A DNA stretch of 51,886 bases, taken from contig JAEESW010000013.1 in assembly GCA_016290135.1 (NCBI GenBank), positions 1-51,886 on the forward strand. Direction: 5' to 3'. The stretch is from a bacterium (GTDB lineage Bacteria; UBP6; UBA1177). Under the pieces are notes generated by a model, which worked only from the letters and a program-made list of their open reading frames with translations, was not told the DNA's origin and did not search any database. Shown here piece by piece: positions 7,003 to 15,456 of this stretch. Position 1 is the stretch's first letter. The number at the start of each line of letters is the position of its first letter. The translations under genes and the position numbers were made by a program.

Positions 7003-8388
7003 TCAGTTCAGCTCTTTGACCAGATTCCTGATCCATTTTTTCGAGATGTAGCGCTTGAAGCCCCAGCCGAATTTTATGGCTTCCTCGATTTTTCCGAGAA
7101 GAAGGACCCAGTAAAGCGGAAGACCGAATGCCACAGCTCCGGCAAAAGAAACGGGAACTGAGACGAGCCAGAGCGCTCCGACATCGATGAGAAAGGCTGC
7201 CTTCGTGTCGCCGCCGCTGCGTAAGATGCCGACTATATTGAGGTTGTTGAACGCGACTACCGGCAGGAAAAGTATCCAGACGAGTGTGCTTTTGTAAGCC
7301 AGATCGCGGACGCTTTCCGAAATGTTGTAGACTGAAAGTATCGGGTCGGTGAAAAGAAAGACAAAAAGCGAGAGAAAAACGCCTGTCGAGATCGAAAGTT
7401 TCACGAGTTTTTTCGAAGTTTTCCACACTTTTCCGGGTTCGGCCCCGGCTCCGATGTCATACCCCAAAACGACAGCACCGGAATTGCCGATCCCGATGAA
7501 AGCGGCAAAAAAAAGTTTCGTAACGCTGTCGGAAATGTTTATCGCGGCAAGCGACTCCGTTCCGAGTTTCGCATAGATCCAGTTGAGCGCAAGAATGCCC
7601 AAAGCCCATGTGATCTCATTGAAGAAAACGGGGACTGCCGTTACAAAAAGCTGTTTCAAAAGCTCTTTTTTCGCACTCACGAGCTCACTGAACTTGGCAG
7701 CGGCAGCAAGATTCCTGATGTAGGCGTAGGCAAGAGTGAACGCTGTCTCGGCGACTCTGGCGATAAGTGTTGCAATCGCAGCCCCACGGATCCCCATCGC
7801 AGGAAGACCGAGATGACCGAAGATCAGGACCCAGTTGAAAAATATGTTTATGACAAGCGCCAGAGCACACGAATAGACAGGAAGGCGCGGACTGTCGGTA
7901 CTCCTCAGGACCACCTGATAAATAAAGGAGACCGCTGTGAAAATATAGCTCCACGAAACTATTCTCAGGTATTCGCAGGCATATTTCACAACCGGAGCGT
8001 CGTTTGAAAAGAGACCGACGATCGCTTCAGGAAAGAATCTCGCACCGGTAAAAGCACCCAGCGAAACAAAGATCCCGAGCCCGAGGACCGCCCCCATGAC
8101 GCGCCGCAGATTGAGAAGGTCGCCTTTTCCGTAGAACTGCGAAACGAAGATCTGGCCTCCGCTTCCCATTCCGAAAAGAAAGAGGATCAGTAGAAACATC
8201 AGCTGGTTGCTTATGCCTAAAGCCGCGATAGCCTCTTCTCCCAACTGCCCGACCATAAATACGTCGGCCATGTTTATCGCGGAGATCATCAGATTGTGTA
8301 TCGCTATCGGAACGGCGATCCCCAAAACGCGCCTGTAAAAACCTGATTCCATCTGAAAACTTCCAGTCAACAGTTCACTGCGCCGCAT
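7003..8388 (-). CDS. MATE family efflux transporter
   Basis: A 461-residue inner-membrane protein with about twelve predicted helices in two related halves. Such proteins export drugs or metabolites in exchange for Na+ or H+. The opening matches the MatE family (LLTGSFQMESGFYRRVLGIAVP, shown as parts: PIAIHNLMISAINMADVFMV then QLGEEAIAALGISNQ), as does GMGSGGQIFVSQFYGKGD. I place the start at ATG 8388 (MRRSELLTG) because this gives a typical length. In-frame ATG 8415 and TTG 8433 are alternatives, and none has a strong ribosome site. It runs divergently from the C25 protease gene, sharing a short promoter region. The substrate cannot be told. Confidence 0.92.
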   Translation of the reverse strand: MRRSELLTGSFQMESGFYRRVLGIAVPIAIHNLMISAINMADVFMVGQLGEEAIAALGISNQLMFLLILFLFGMGSGGQIFVSQFYGKGDLLNLRRVMGAVLGLGIFVSLGAFTGARFFPEAIVGLFSNDAPVVKYACEYLRIVSWSYIFTAVSFIYQVVLRSTDSPRLPVYSCALALVINIFFNWVLIFGHLGLPAMGIRGAAIATLIARVAETAFTLAYAYIRNLAAAAKFSELVSAKKELLKQLFVTAVPVFFNEITWALGILALNWIYAKLGTESLAAINISDSVTKLFFAAFIGIGNSGAVVLGYDIGAGAEPGKVWKTSKKLVKLSISTGVFLSLFVFLFTDPILSVYNISESVRDLAYKSTLVWILFLPVVAFNNLNIVGILRSGGDTKAAFLIDVGALWLVSVPVSFAGAVAFGLPLYWVLLLGKIEEAIKFGWGFKRYISKKWIRNLVKELN

Positions 8389-8426
8389 AATATAGACTTT
8401 TCGGGAAAAATCCATTTGCCGCACTT

Positions 8427-8454
8427 TTGACAAAAACTCTTCTTCCGCTAAACT
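8427..8454 (+). promoter_or_regulatory. Predicted promoter for the C25 protease gene
   Basis: TTGACA at 8427-8432, 16-nt spacer, TAAACT at 8449-8454, about 30 nt ahead of the start codon. It overlaps the possible upstream start codons of the divergent MATE gene. Confidence 0.65.
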
Positions 8455-8483
8455 ATTCTGCTTATGGTTTTACGGAGTTGATC

Positions 8484-10853
8484 ATGATAAAAAAGTATTT
8501 GATATTTTTCGCATCGTTCCTGTTTTTCACGCAAATTTCCGCCGACATCTTAGAGATCGATATTCCCGAAGCTCTCTTCACTGTCCGCGACGGATCCACT
8601 GTCCCGAAAATAGAAGGTTTTGACCTTGACGGAGCCGGAGGAGAGACTGTTCTTCCGTTCAAAAAGATGACTTTCGGAAGCGAAGTCGTCAAAGTCGAGA
8701 TCCTAAAGCAGCACAAAATAACGCTTGAAGCTCCTTTGAAAAAGGGCGAAGCTCTCTACAGGCTGAGCGATATGCGAAAAGTCGAAGCCGCGCCGTCAGC
8801 AAAGAGGCCGGTTCCTACCCTTTCAAAATTCGCATTTGACCGCAAGCCCTCTTTCAAACGGGAGAAAAAGGTGTTTTCGTTCGATCTTTACCCTGTCATC
8901 CCTGCCGGTGACAAAGAGGTCGTCAAGATAGACAGGATCCGCGTCACGACAAAAGAGAGATCTCTTCTTCCGATGGCTGATACAAAGGGCGGAAATTCGC
9001 TCCTTATCCTCACGACGAACTATTTCCTTGCTGAATCCAAGGAGATAGCAAATTTCGTCAAAGCCAAGAAAGAATCAGGGTTCAAGGTCGCCATCGCAAC
9101 CGAAAACGACTACGAAGGCGGAGAACTCAAAGGTATGGAGCGTGTCGAAAAGATCAGAAAATACCTGCGGAGCGTCTGCAAGGACTATGACTTTCTTCTC
9201 ATAATCGCCGGAACTAACCCGCGGGGCAGCGAAGTCCCGATGGTCGTTACGCGTCCTGACGAAGCGGATGATCCTGAATACGAGCTTGTTCCGACAGATA
9301 TTTTCTACGCCGAGATCTCCGAGGATATGGACAGCAACGGCAACGGTGTCTACGGAGAACGCGACGACTGGATAGAATACGAATTCGAACTCATCGTAGG
9401 CAGGATCCCGATATACGGAAACAATGTCAAAAATGCCGACGCGATCCTTGCCAGGACCGTCGATTTCATCAGGGAAAAGCCTTCGACAGCCGATTACAGG
9501 CGGAGAGTGCTCTTCCCGACGACGATCTCCTACTACGAGAATCAGGACGGCCAGTTCGGGATCCCGAAAATGGACGGCGCGTATGTAGCGGAATATCTTA
9601 TCAACAATTCACTGCGCCCACCCTTTTCATCGAAACTCCTCGTTGAAAAAGGAGGCATAGATCCGTCGGAATTCACCGAAGAAGACGCTCTGACATACGA
9701 CTCCATGCTTGAAAACATGAACACCGGACACGGCCTGGTCTTCTGGCAGGCTCACGGAATGCCCGAATATTCAGTCAGGACGCTCTGGCGGTCAGACAGA
9801 AACGGGAACGGCGTCGCAGACACATACAGCTACGAACTGACGAGCGAGACTTTCGTGGACACAACGCTTATCGACAAAGTAAAGGTCTTGAATCCTTTCG
9901 TGTTCCAGGGGAGCTGCCTCAACGGGACGATCGAGAGCGCGGGGAGCCTCGCATACTCTGTCCTCCGGAATACGGCTGTCGGGGTCGTCGGAGCGTCGCA
10001 GGTCTCTTACGGCACGATATTCAGCAACTACGACCTGAGTTCCCACGATATTTTTTCATACGGAGCAGTCTTTACCGACGCCCTCTTAAAAAACGAGATC
10101 CCTGCAAAAGTTTTCTTCGAGACCAAGGAACAGTGGCCAAACCGCAGCGTCCTGCTGACGATAAAGCTCGAAACGAACTATCTTGGAGACCCCTCTTTGA
10201 ACCTGAATGTCAAAGAGTGCGGGACCGATGCCGAATGTGACGACTCCCTTTTCTGCGACGGAAAGGAAATATGCGTGAGCGGTTTCTGCGAAAAGGCAGA
10301 AGGCTCGATACCGTGCATGGAGGGCGGGACGGAATGCGAGGAAAGCGTATGCGACGAAGCTGCAAAATCGTGTTCCTCAGTCCCGATGCCGGACGGTTCT
10401 TTCTGCGGGAATCCTGAGAACGCCTGCATCGGAGGAAGGCGCTGCATGAGCGGAAAATGCACCGATGTCGACTTGAAAGACTGTTCCGGATTGGATTCCG
10501 AATGTTCCGAAGGCGTCTGTGACCCTGAAAGCGGAGAATGCGTCAGAGCAGCCCTGAACGAAGGAAAGTCGTGCAGCAGCGGACTTTTATGCATCAAAAA
10601 CGAGATCTGCCACAACGGCTTCTGCGAGGGAGAGGAACCTGACATGCCCGAAGCCGGCGAGTGCCGCAAAGCGGAATGTTCCGAGACCGACGGTTTCATA
10701 AGCGTCTCCGACATATCGAAAAACTGGACTCCGTGCACTACCGAAGAGGGCAAGGAAGGCTACTGCGACTACGGAAGCTGCACTCCGAAAAAAATTCAGA
10801 AAAAAGATGCTTCGTCGTCTTCGTCGTCAGGCTGTTCGGTGACTGTTTTCTAA
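8484..10853 (+). CDS. C25 (gingipain-like) cysteine peptidase with Cys-rich region and GCSVTVF tail
   Basis: A 789-residue exported peptidase. Residues 1-20 form a type I signal peptide (cut near ISA-DI). An N-terminal propeptide-like region leads to the caspase-like C25 domain at about residues 165-570: LLILTTNYF, a His in WQAHGMPE (about 424) and the Cys in FQGSCLNG (about 478) fit the His/Cys dyad. From about 578 to 770 there is a Cys-rich region with repeating units such as CDDSLFCDGKEIC and CIKNEICHNGFC. The end is a Ser-rich linker and GCSVTVF, the same tail type as two other secreted proteins here. It lacks the type IX secretion domain usual in Bacteroidetes gingipains. GGAG precedes ATG 8484. 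Confidence 0.9.
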   Translation: MIKKYLIFFASFLFFTQISADILEIDIPEALFTVRDGSTVPKIEGFDLDGAGGETVLPFKKMTFGSEVVKVEILKQHKITLEAPLKKGEALYRLSDMRKVEAAPSAKRPVPTLSKFAFDRKPSFKREKKVFSFDLYPVIPAGDKEVVKIDRIRVTTKERSLLPMADTKGGNSLLILTTNYFLAESKEIANFVKAKKESGFKVAIATENDYEGGELKGMERVEKIRKYLRSVCKDYDFLLIIAGTNPRGSEVPMVVTRPDEADDPEYELVPTDIFYAEISEDMDSNGNGVYGERDDWIEYEFELIVGRIPIYGNNVKNADAILARTVDFIREKPSTADYRRRVLFPTTISYYENQDGQFGIPKMDGAYVAEYLINNSLRPPFSSKLLVEKGGIDPSEFTEEDALTYDSMLENMNTGHGLVFWQAHGMPEYSVRTLWRSDRNGNGVADTYSYELTSETFVDTTLIDKVKVLNPFVFQGSCLNGTIESAGSLAYSVLRNTAVGVVGASQVSYGTIFSNYDLSSHDIFSYGAVFTDALLKNEIPAKVFFETKEQWPNRSVLLTIKLETNYLGDPSLNLNVKECGTDAECDDSLFCDGKEICVSGFCEKAEGSIPCMEGGTECEESVCDEAAKSCSSVPMPDGSFCGNPENACIGGRRCMSGKCTDVDLKDCSGLDSECSEGVCDPESGECVRAALNEGKSCSSGLLCIKNEICHNGFCEGEEPDMPEAGECRKAECSETDGFISVSDISKNWTPCTTEEGKEGYCDYGSCTPKKIQKKDASSSSSSGCSVTVF

Positions 10854-10856
10854 GAG

Positions 10857-10877
10857 TGTTCCTGAAATTTCAGAACA
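10857..10877. repeat. Near-perfect palindrome after the protease gene
   Basis: TGTTC-C-TGAAATTTCA-GAACA is symmetric apart from one extra C. It begins four bases after the stop. It has no T-run; it may be a 3'-end hairpin or a protein-binding site. Confidence 0.35.
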
Positions 10878-10965
10878 TCATTATTTGACTTTGTAGATGT
10901 AGAGTTTGTTGTCTTCGTAAAGCGTTACGATGATCTCGTTCCAATAGATATTCAGGATCTAATGA

Positions 10966-12459
10966 TCATTTGTGTTCGTTGAGCGTCGTTGCGAAAGGAT
11001 GGAGCGACGAGTCGTCAAGGAGCGCCTCATACTGCGTTTCATTTTTAAGAGTCGAGTTGAAGAACGCTGCCATAAGTCCGCCCGTGTAGCTTATGAACTG
11101 CTGGTTGAGGGTGTTGTTGCCGCTTTTTGCACAAAGTGAGCAGTATGTTCCGCATTCGCTCTGGTCATCGACCATGTCGGCATGTCCTACACCTTTGGCA
11201 ATGATGTGGCGGCTCGGTGACGGATAGCTTGCATAGAAATGAACGCTGTTATCGCCTGCCGGAGCGCACGCCTGAACGCCGGAGGGACCTTTTTCCGTTC
11301 CCAGGAACATCGTGGGAAGTGTCGCAAGGTTGTTGAAGCACTCGTTGTTTTCATTCAAGTAGTTTCCACCGAGTATCTCGCATTTTTCCAAAGTGTCGAT
11401 CACGGCGTTCTTACAGCTCTTAATTAATAATCCCGACCATGTTCCGCCTAACTCTTCACACTGACTTTCCGTAGAGATCGCTTCCGTTGTGAGCTGGATT
11501 ATGCTGTTCGGGTCAGAAGCGCCTCCCAACGGCGGAGCCGAATCGACAGGGTCTACGCCGAAAAAGCTTTTTGCGATAGTCGTGTCAGCATTTACAAGCC
11601 TGTTCGTGACTTTTCCGCCGCGGCTGTGGCCTGAAACGCCCAGATTGTCAAAATCGGGAGTCGCCGCAGTGTAGGAGGAAAGATGCTCCTTGAGCCAGTT
11701 GATAAAGGTGATTACTTTCTGGTATTCAGCTATCGTTGTGTCTCCGCCGGACAGTGAGTGCTTCGACTGGCTCGAAACTACGATGAAGCCGTGGGAGGCA
11801 AGGTGAGTCATAATACCATCATAATATCCGATCTTGTACATGAATCCGTGCAGGAAGTGGATAACAGGAAGGTTCCCCGAAACATCTTTCGGCTCGTATA
11901 TCCTGAACTCTCTCGGCGCTCCGTCTGTGCCGGATGCGATATCTGTCGTTTTGACTTCGTAAGGTCCTGAGTTGAAAATATCGACCAGATCTTCGGGATT
12001 CGTTGGATCCGTGGTCGGATCGGTCGGATCAGTCGGGTCTGTCGTAGGATCTGTCGGGTTTGTCGGGTCCGTGGTCGGATCAGTCGGATTCGTCGGATCA
12101 GTGGTCGGATCAGTCGGGTTCGTCGGGTCTGTCGTCGGATCAGTGGTCGGATCGGTCGGATTCGTCGGATCCGTGGTAGGATCGGTCGGGTCTGTCGGGT
12201 CCGTGGTCGGATCGGTCGTCGGGTCTGTGGTCGGATCAGTCGGATCAGTCGGGTCTGTGGTCGGATCAGTCGGGTTTGTCGGGTCGGTCGTTGGATCAGT
12301 CGTCGGTTCGCCCGTCGGATCGCCCGAATCAGGCTGATCCGTAACGTCTGTATCAATTGAATCTGTGTCGATTCCATCGATCAGATCTGAAACATTTTTG
12401 CCGTCGCAGCTTACAAAAAGGAAAATCAAAACGGGAATGAGAAAAAGGAAATTTTTCAT
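10966..12459 (-). CDS. Lipoprotein with Thr-Asp-Pro repeat linker and chlorophyllase-like alpha/beta hydrolase
   Basis: A 497-residue lipoprotein. The signal segment ends in FLFVSC with Asp at +2; in E. coli that residue favours inner-membrane retention, but the rule may not hold here. About 110 residues of repeated TDP/TNPTDPTTDP units form an extended linker. The C-terminal 340 residues are an alpha/beta hydrolase: VIHFLHGF (oxyanion region), nucleophile elbow GHSRGG (Ser about 279), acid in FGVDPVDSAPP, and His in GVGHADMVD. GHSRGG with the following DPV motif is typical of chlorophyllase-type and related esterases. Substrate is unknown; an ester in the periplasm or outside the cell is likely. 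Paralogous to the gene upstream at 12510-13802. Confidence 0.88.
   Translation of the reverse strand: MKNFLFLIPVLIFLFVSCDGKNVSDLIDGIDTDSIDTDVTDQPDSGDPTGEPTTDPTTDPTNPTDPTTDPTDPTDPTTDPTTDPTTDPTDPTDPTTDPTNPTDPTTDPTTDPTNPTDPTTDPTNPTDPTTDPTNPTDPTTDPTDPTDPTTDPTNPEDLVDIFNSGPYEVKTTDIASGTDGAPREFRIYEPKDVSGNLPVIHFLHGFMYKIGYYDGIMTHLASHGFIVVSSQSKHSLSGGDTTIAEYQKVITFINWLKEHLSSYTAATPDFDNLGVSGHSRGGKVTNRLVNADTTIAKSFFGVDPVDSAPPLGGASDPNSIIQLTTEAISTESQCEELGGTWSGLLIKSCKNAVIDTLEKCEILGGNYLNENNECFNNLATLPTMFLGTEKGPSGVQACAPAGDNSVHFYASYPSPSRHIIAKGVGHADMVDDQSECGTYCSLCAKSGNNTLNQQFISYTGGLMAAFFNSTLKNETQYEALLDDSSLHPFATTLNEHK
11998..12321. repeat. DNA repeat array encoding the Thr-Asp-Pro linker
   Basis: On the plus strand, short units such as GGATCAGTCGG and GGTCTGTCGT recur with small variations in multiples of three bases for over 300 bp. 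The array keeps the reading frame of the minus-strand lipoprotein, so slipped-strand changes would alter linker length without breaking the gene. A shorter array of the same kind lies at about 13396-13490 in the neighbouring paralogue. Confidence 0.85.
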
Positions 12460-12509
12460 TTTTTGACCTCACAAATTACGAATTTGAAAAAACAGCGGTC
12501 TGGATCCGC

Positions 12510-13802
12510 CTATTTGTGTTCCGTTACAGTTGTTGCAAAAGGATGTGTCGAAGAGTCGTTGAGAAGAGCTTCATACTCGGTCATTCCTTTCAAAGTCGAG
12601 TTGAAGAAAGCCGCCATAAGCCCTGCCGTATATGCGATAAACTGCTGGTTAAGCCCGGTGTTGCCGCTGCCTACACATGCAGAGCACTGCATACCGCACG
12701 CTGAGATGTCGGCAGGATCGACCATGTCTGCATGGCCTACGCCTGCTGCGATTATGTGGTGACTTACTGACGGATATCCCGCATAGAAACTTGCGCTGTT
12801 GTCGCCTGCCGGAGCGCATGCCTGCCCCATTTTCTTCTCAGTCCCCTTTTCTGTTCCGACAAACATTGATTCGCCTGTAAACTGGACCGGATCTTTGAGA
12901 CTTTGCGGGTCTGAACCGCCGCCCATAGGCGGAGCAGAATCGACAGGGTCAACGCCGAAGAAACTCGTAGCCATCGTCGGATCGTTGTTAAGAACTCTGT
13001 TCGTGACTTTTCCGCCGCGGCTGTGGCCTGCAACACCGAAGTGCTCTACATCGGCCGTGACTGAAACTTTGGACTGAATGTTCTCTTTGAGCCAGGTGAG
13101 GAATGTCGCGACTTTTTCAGCTTCTACGATAGTTGTGTCACCGCCCATCAGGCTGTGGGACGACTGACTCGAAACTACGATGAATCCGTGGGAAGCGAGC
13201 TGAGTGAGCATGTCATCGTAGTAAGTCAATTTGTAGGTAAATCCGTGCAGGAAGTGAATGACCGGAATGTTTCCTTCCGCTCCTGCCGGCTCGTAAATTT
13301 TGAACTCTCTCGGTGCGCCGTCGGTGCCCGATTTTACGTCCGTTGTATTGACCCCGTAAGGCCCCATTTCGAAGACAGCGTTACCGTCTGCAGGACCTGT
13401 CGTAGGATCGGTGGTCGGGTCAGTCGGATTCGTCGGGTCGGTCGTCGGATCGGTCGGATCCGTCGGATTTGTAGGATCGGTCTGATTTCCCTGGCAGGTA
13501 GTCTCATCCCAGCCTGTGCAGTCAGCCTTGCAGTAAGCGTATCCGCCGGTGTAGCCCGGATTGATCGAGCTGCATTCCTGCGCTCCGCCGTCGCATGTTT
13601 CGCCTTCGTCAACGATCCTGTTTCCGCAGTCTCCTGCAGCAGTGTCCGTCGGCTCGGTGTTTGTGTCTGTGTCTGTGTCGGGATCAACGACTTCAGTGTC
13701 GGGATCGTCCGGTGTTACCGGTTTTTTCTCTGAACCGCCGCAGCTTGCACAAAAAAGAAAAGCCAGCAGCAGAATTGAGAAAATCGAAAGTGCTTTTTTC
13801 AT
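12510..13802 (-). CDS. Lipoprotein with Cys-rich module, Thr-Asp-Pro linker and chlorophyllase-like hydrolase
   Basis: A 430-residue lipoprotein with lipobox FCASC (Cys about 21). After an Asp/Thr-rich stretch comes a small Cys-rich module (CGNRIVDEGETCDGG...) like the DUF4215-type repeats common in deltaproteobacterial and Myxococcota surface proteins, then a short TDP/TNP linker. The hydrolase domain closely matches that of the gene at 10966-12459: VIHFLHGFTYK, GHSRGGK (Ser about 262), FGVDPVDSAPPMGG and GVGHADMVD. It lies 50 nt upstream of its paralogue on the same strand, so both are probably one transcript and a tandem duplication. The ATG has GGAGG before it. The ester substrate is unknown. 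Confidence 0.88.
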   Translation of the reverse strand: MKKALSIFSILLLAFLFCASCGGSEKKPVTPDDPDTEVVDPDTDTDTNTEPTDTAAGDCGNRIVDEGETCDGGAQECSSINPGYTGGYAYCKADCTGWDETTCQGNQTDPTNPTDPTDPTTDPTNPTDPTTDPTTGPADGNAVFEMGPYGVNTTDVKSGTDGAPREFKIYEPAGAEGNIPVIHFLHGFTYKLTYYDDMLTQLASHGFIVVSSQSSHSLMGGDTTIVEAEKVATFLTWLKENIQSKVSVTADVEHFGVAGHSRGGKVTNRVLNNDPTMATSFFGVDPVDSAPPMGGGSDPQSLKDPVQFTGESMFVGTEKGTEKKMGQACAPAGDNSASFYAGYPSVSHHIIAAGVGHADMVDPADISACGMQCSACVGSGNTGLNQQFIAYTAGLMAAFFNSTLKGMTEYEALLNDSSTHPFATTVTEHK

Positions 13803-14100
13803 TTAATGCCTCCAAAAAAGTGAACAACAAAAATCGAAAGGATATCTTTAAACATCATCTATTACTTCAACTTCACAAATTCGCAGATTTCAAAGAACGC
13901 TTTACCGCAGGGAACAGAGATTTTTTCTTCCCGTCGCGGTCAAAATGTATATTTGTGTCCGCAAAAATCAAGAAAATGTGTATCACAGATATTATTGCGC
14001 AAATGAACTGCGGCAGTAGTGAATTTTCTTGCAAAAATCCTTAAAACAATTAAAAAAGCGCCGTCATAAGTCATGTTGACAATTTTTTGGGGAGGAGAGT
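13803..14100. other. Intergenic region between divergent lipoprotein and rnf operons
   Basis: About 300 bp with no recognisable gene. It must hold both divergent promoters but I see no convincing pair of boxes; a TTGACA at 14074-14079 is too close to the rnfC ribosome site (GGGGAGGAGAG) to serve it well. Confidence 0.5.
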
Positions 14101-15456
14101 TTGAATTTCAAGACTTTTAAAAAGGGCGGTGTTCATCCGCCGGCAAACAAAATAAGCGCTGGAGCACCGATAGAAGCGGTCGAACTTCCGAAAAGGGTAA
14201 CGATCCTTCTTTCGCAGCACATCGGCGCGCCTGCCGCTCCGGTCGTCCAGAAAGGCGACAAAGTCAAAGTCGGCACTTTGATAGGTCAGGCTGGCGGCTT
14301 TGTTTCGGTCAACATCCACTCTTCGGTAAACGGAACCGTTTTCGCGGTCGATACCGTCAAGGATCCGGGCGGATTCGCTTCCAAAGCGGTAATCATCGAT
14401 GTCGACGAGGCCGACGAATGGGAAGAGAGCATCCTCAGAACGCCTGAAGTGATCCGCGAGATCAAGGCGACCCCGGAAGAAATCGTCGCGACTATGAAGG
14501 AAATGGGCATCGTCGGAATGGGCGGCGCGTGTTTTCCGACCCACGTAAAATACACGATCCCCGAAGGCAAAAAAGCCGACACGCTCATCATAAACGCAGT
14601 CGAGTGCGAGCCTTACCTCACGGCCGACCACAGGATCATGCTCGAAAGGACCGAAGAGATCTTAGTCGGCGTCGAGATCATGAAAAAAGCCCTCAGGATC
14701 GACACAGCTTTCATCGGGATCGAGGCCAATAAGCCCGATGCAATCGAAAAAATGGAAAAGGCAGTCAAAGATTTTCCCGGAACGGTCGTCCAGCCGCTCA
14801 TGCTCAAATATCCGCAGGGCGCTGAAAAACAGCTCATCAAGGCGATCCGCAACCGCGAAGTGCCCTCAGGCAAACTTCCGCTTGATGTCGGCTGTGTGGT
14901 CGACAATGTCGGAAGCGCACTTGCGATATATGAAGCTGTGCAGAAACACAAACCTCTTTTCGAAAGAGTCGTCACGGTTACCGGCAAAAAGCTCGCGAGA
15001 CCGGCGAACTACCTTGTCAGGATCGGTATCCCGGCAAGCGTCCTCATCGAAAAATCGGGCGGGATCCCTGAAGGGACAGGCAAGATAATTTCGGGCGGCC
15101 CGATGATGGGAAAAGCAGCCGTTTCAGCAGAATTCCCGATCACGAAAGGGACGAGCGGCGTTCTTCTGCTTGACGAAAGCGAGGCGAAACGCAGGGAAGT
15201 CCAGAACTGCATCCGCTGCGCGAAGTGCGTTGACGCGTGTCCGATGGGACTTGAACCTTTCCTCTACGAAAAACTTGCGGAGAAAGGAAGGTGGGACGAT
15301 CTCGACGTTCTCAACGTGACCGACTGCATCGAATGCGGCTGCTGCAGCTACACCTGCCCGAGCGCACGTCCGCTCCTTGACTACATCAGGCTCGCAAAGG
15401 CGAATGTCGGAAGGATCAGAAGAGAAAGAGCTGCTAAAAAACAGGAGGCAAAATGA
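14101..15456 (+). CDS. rnfC: Rnf ion-translocating complex subunit C
   Basis: A 451-residue peripheral subunit of the Rnf complex, which couples ferredoxin:NAD+ electron transfer to Na+ or H+ pumping. Visible are the N-terminal GGVHPPANK, the NADH/FMN-binding-like GMGGACFPTHVK (about residue 140), INAVECEPYLTADHR, and two [4Fe-4S] motifs near the C-terminus, CIRCAKCVDACPMGL and CIECGCCSYTCPSARPLL. Length is normal for the short RnfC form without the long repeat tail of gammaproteobacteria. The start is TTG 14101 behind GGGGAGGAGAG. It begins the order C-D-G-E-A and overlaps rnfD by 4 nt. Confidence 0.95.
   Translation: MNFKTFKKGGVHPPANKISAGAPIEAVELPKRVTILLSQHIGAPAAPVVQKGDKVKVGTLIGQAGGFVSVNIHSSVNGTVFAVDTVKDPGGFASKAVIIDVDEADEWEESILRTPEVIREIKATPEEIVATMKEMGIVGMGGACFPTHVKYTIPEGKKADTLIINAVECEPYLTADHRIMLERTEEILVGVEIMKKALRIDTAFIGIEANKPDAIEKMEKAVKDFPGTVVQPLMLKYPQGAEKQLIKAIRNREVPSGKLPLDVGCVVDNVGSALAIYEAVQKHKPLFERVVTVTGKKLARPANYLVRIGIPASVLIEKSGGIPEGTGKIISGGPMMGKAAVSAEFPITKGTSGVLLLDESEAKRREVQNCIRCAKCVDACPMGLEPFLYEKLAEKGRWDDLDVLNVTDCIECGCCSYTCPSARPLLDYIRLAKANVGRIRRERAAKKQEAK

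Noticed and set aside
8427-8483. N-terminal extension of the C25 protease from TTG 8427
   Set aside because: That TTG is the start of a TTGACA promoter box, and the extension would mask a clear signal peptide starting at 8484.
11998-12321. Possible CRISPR array
   Set aside because: Units are short, contiguous and in codon register, with no unique spacers; it is a coding low-complexity repeat.
11972-12337. Plus-strand frame encoding Val-Gly-Ser repeats
   Set aside because: It is the antisense of the Thr-Asp-Pro array. The minus-strand frame has a signal peptide, linker and full enzyme domain.
14071-14631. Minus-strand open frame at the start of rnfC
   Set aside because: Shadow of rnfC; the plus-strand protein is clearly RnfC.
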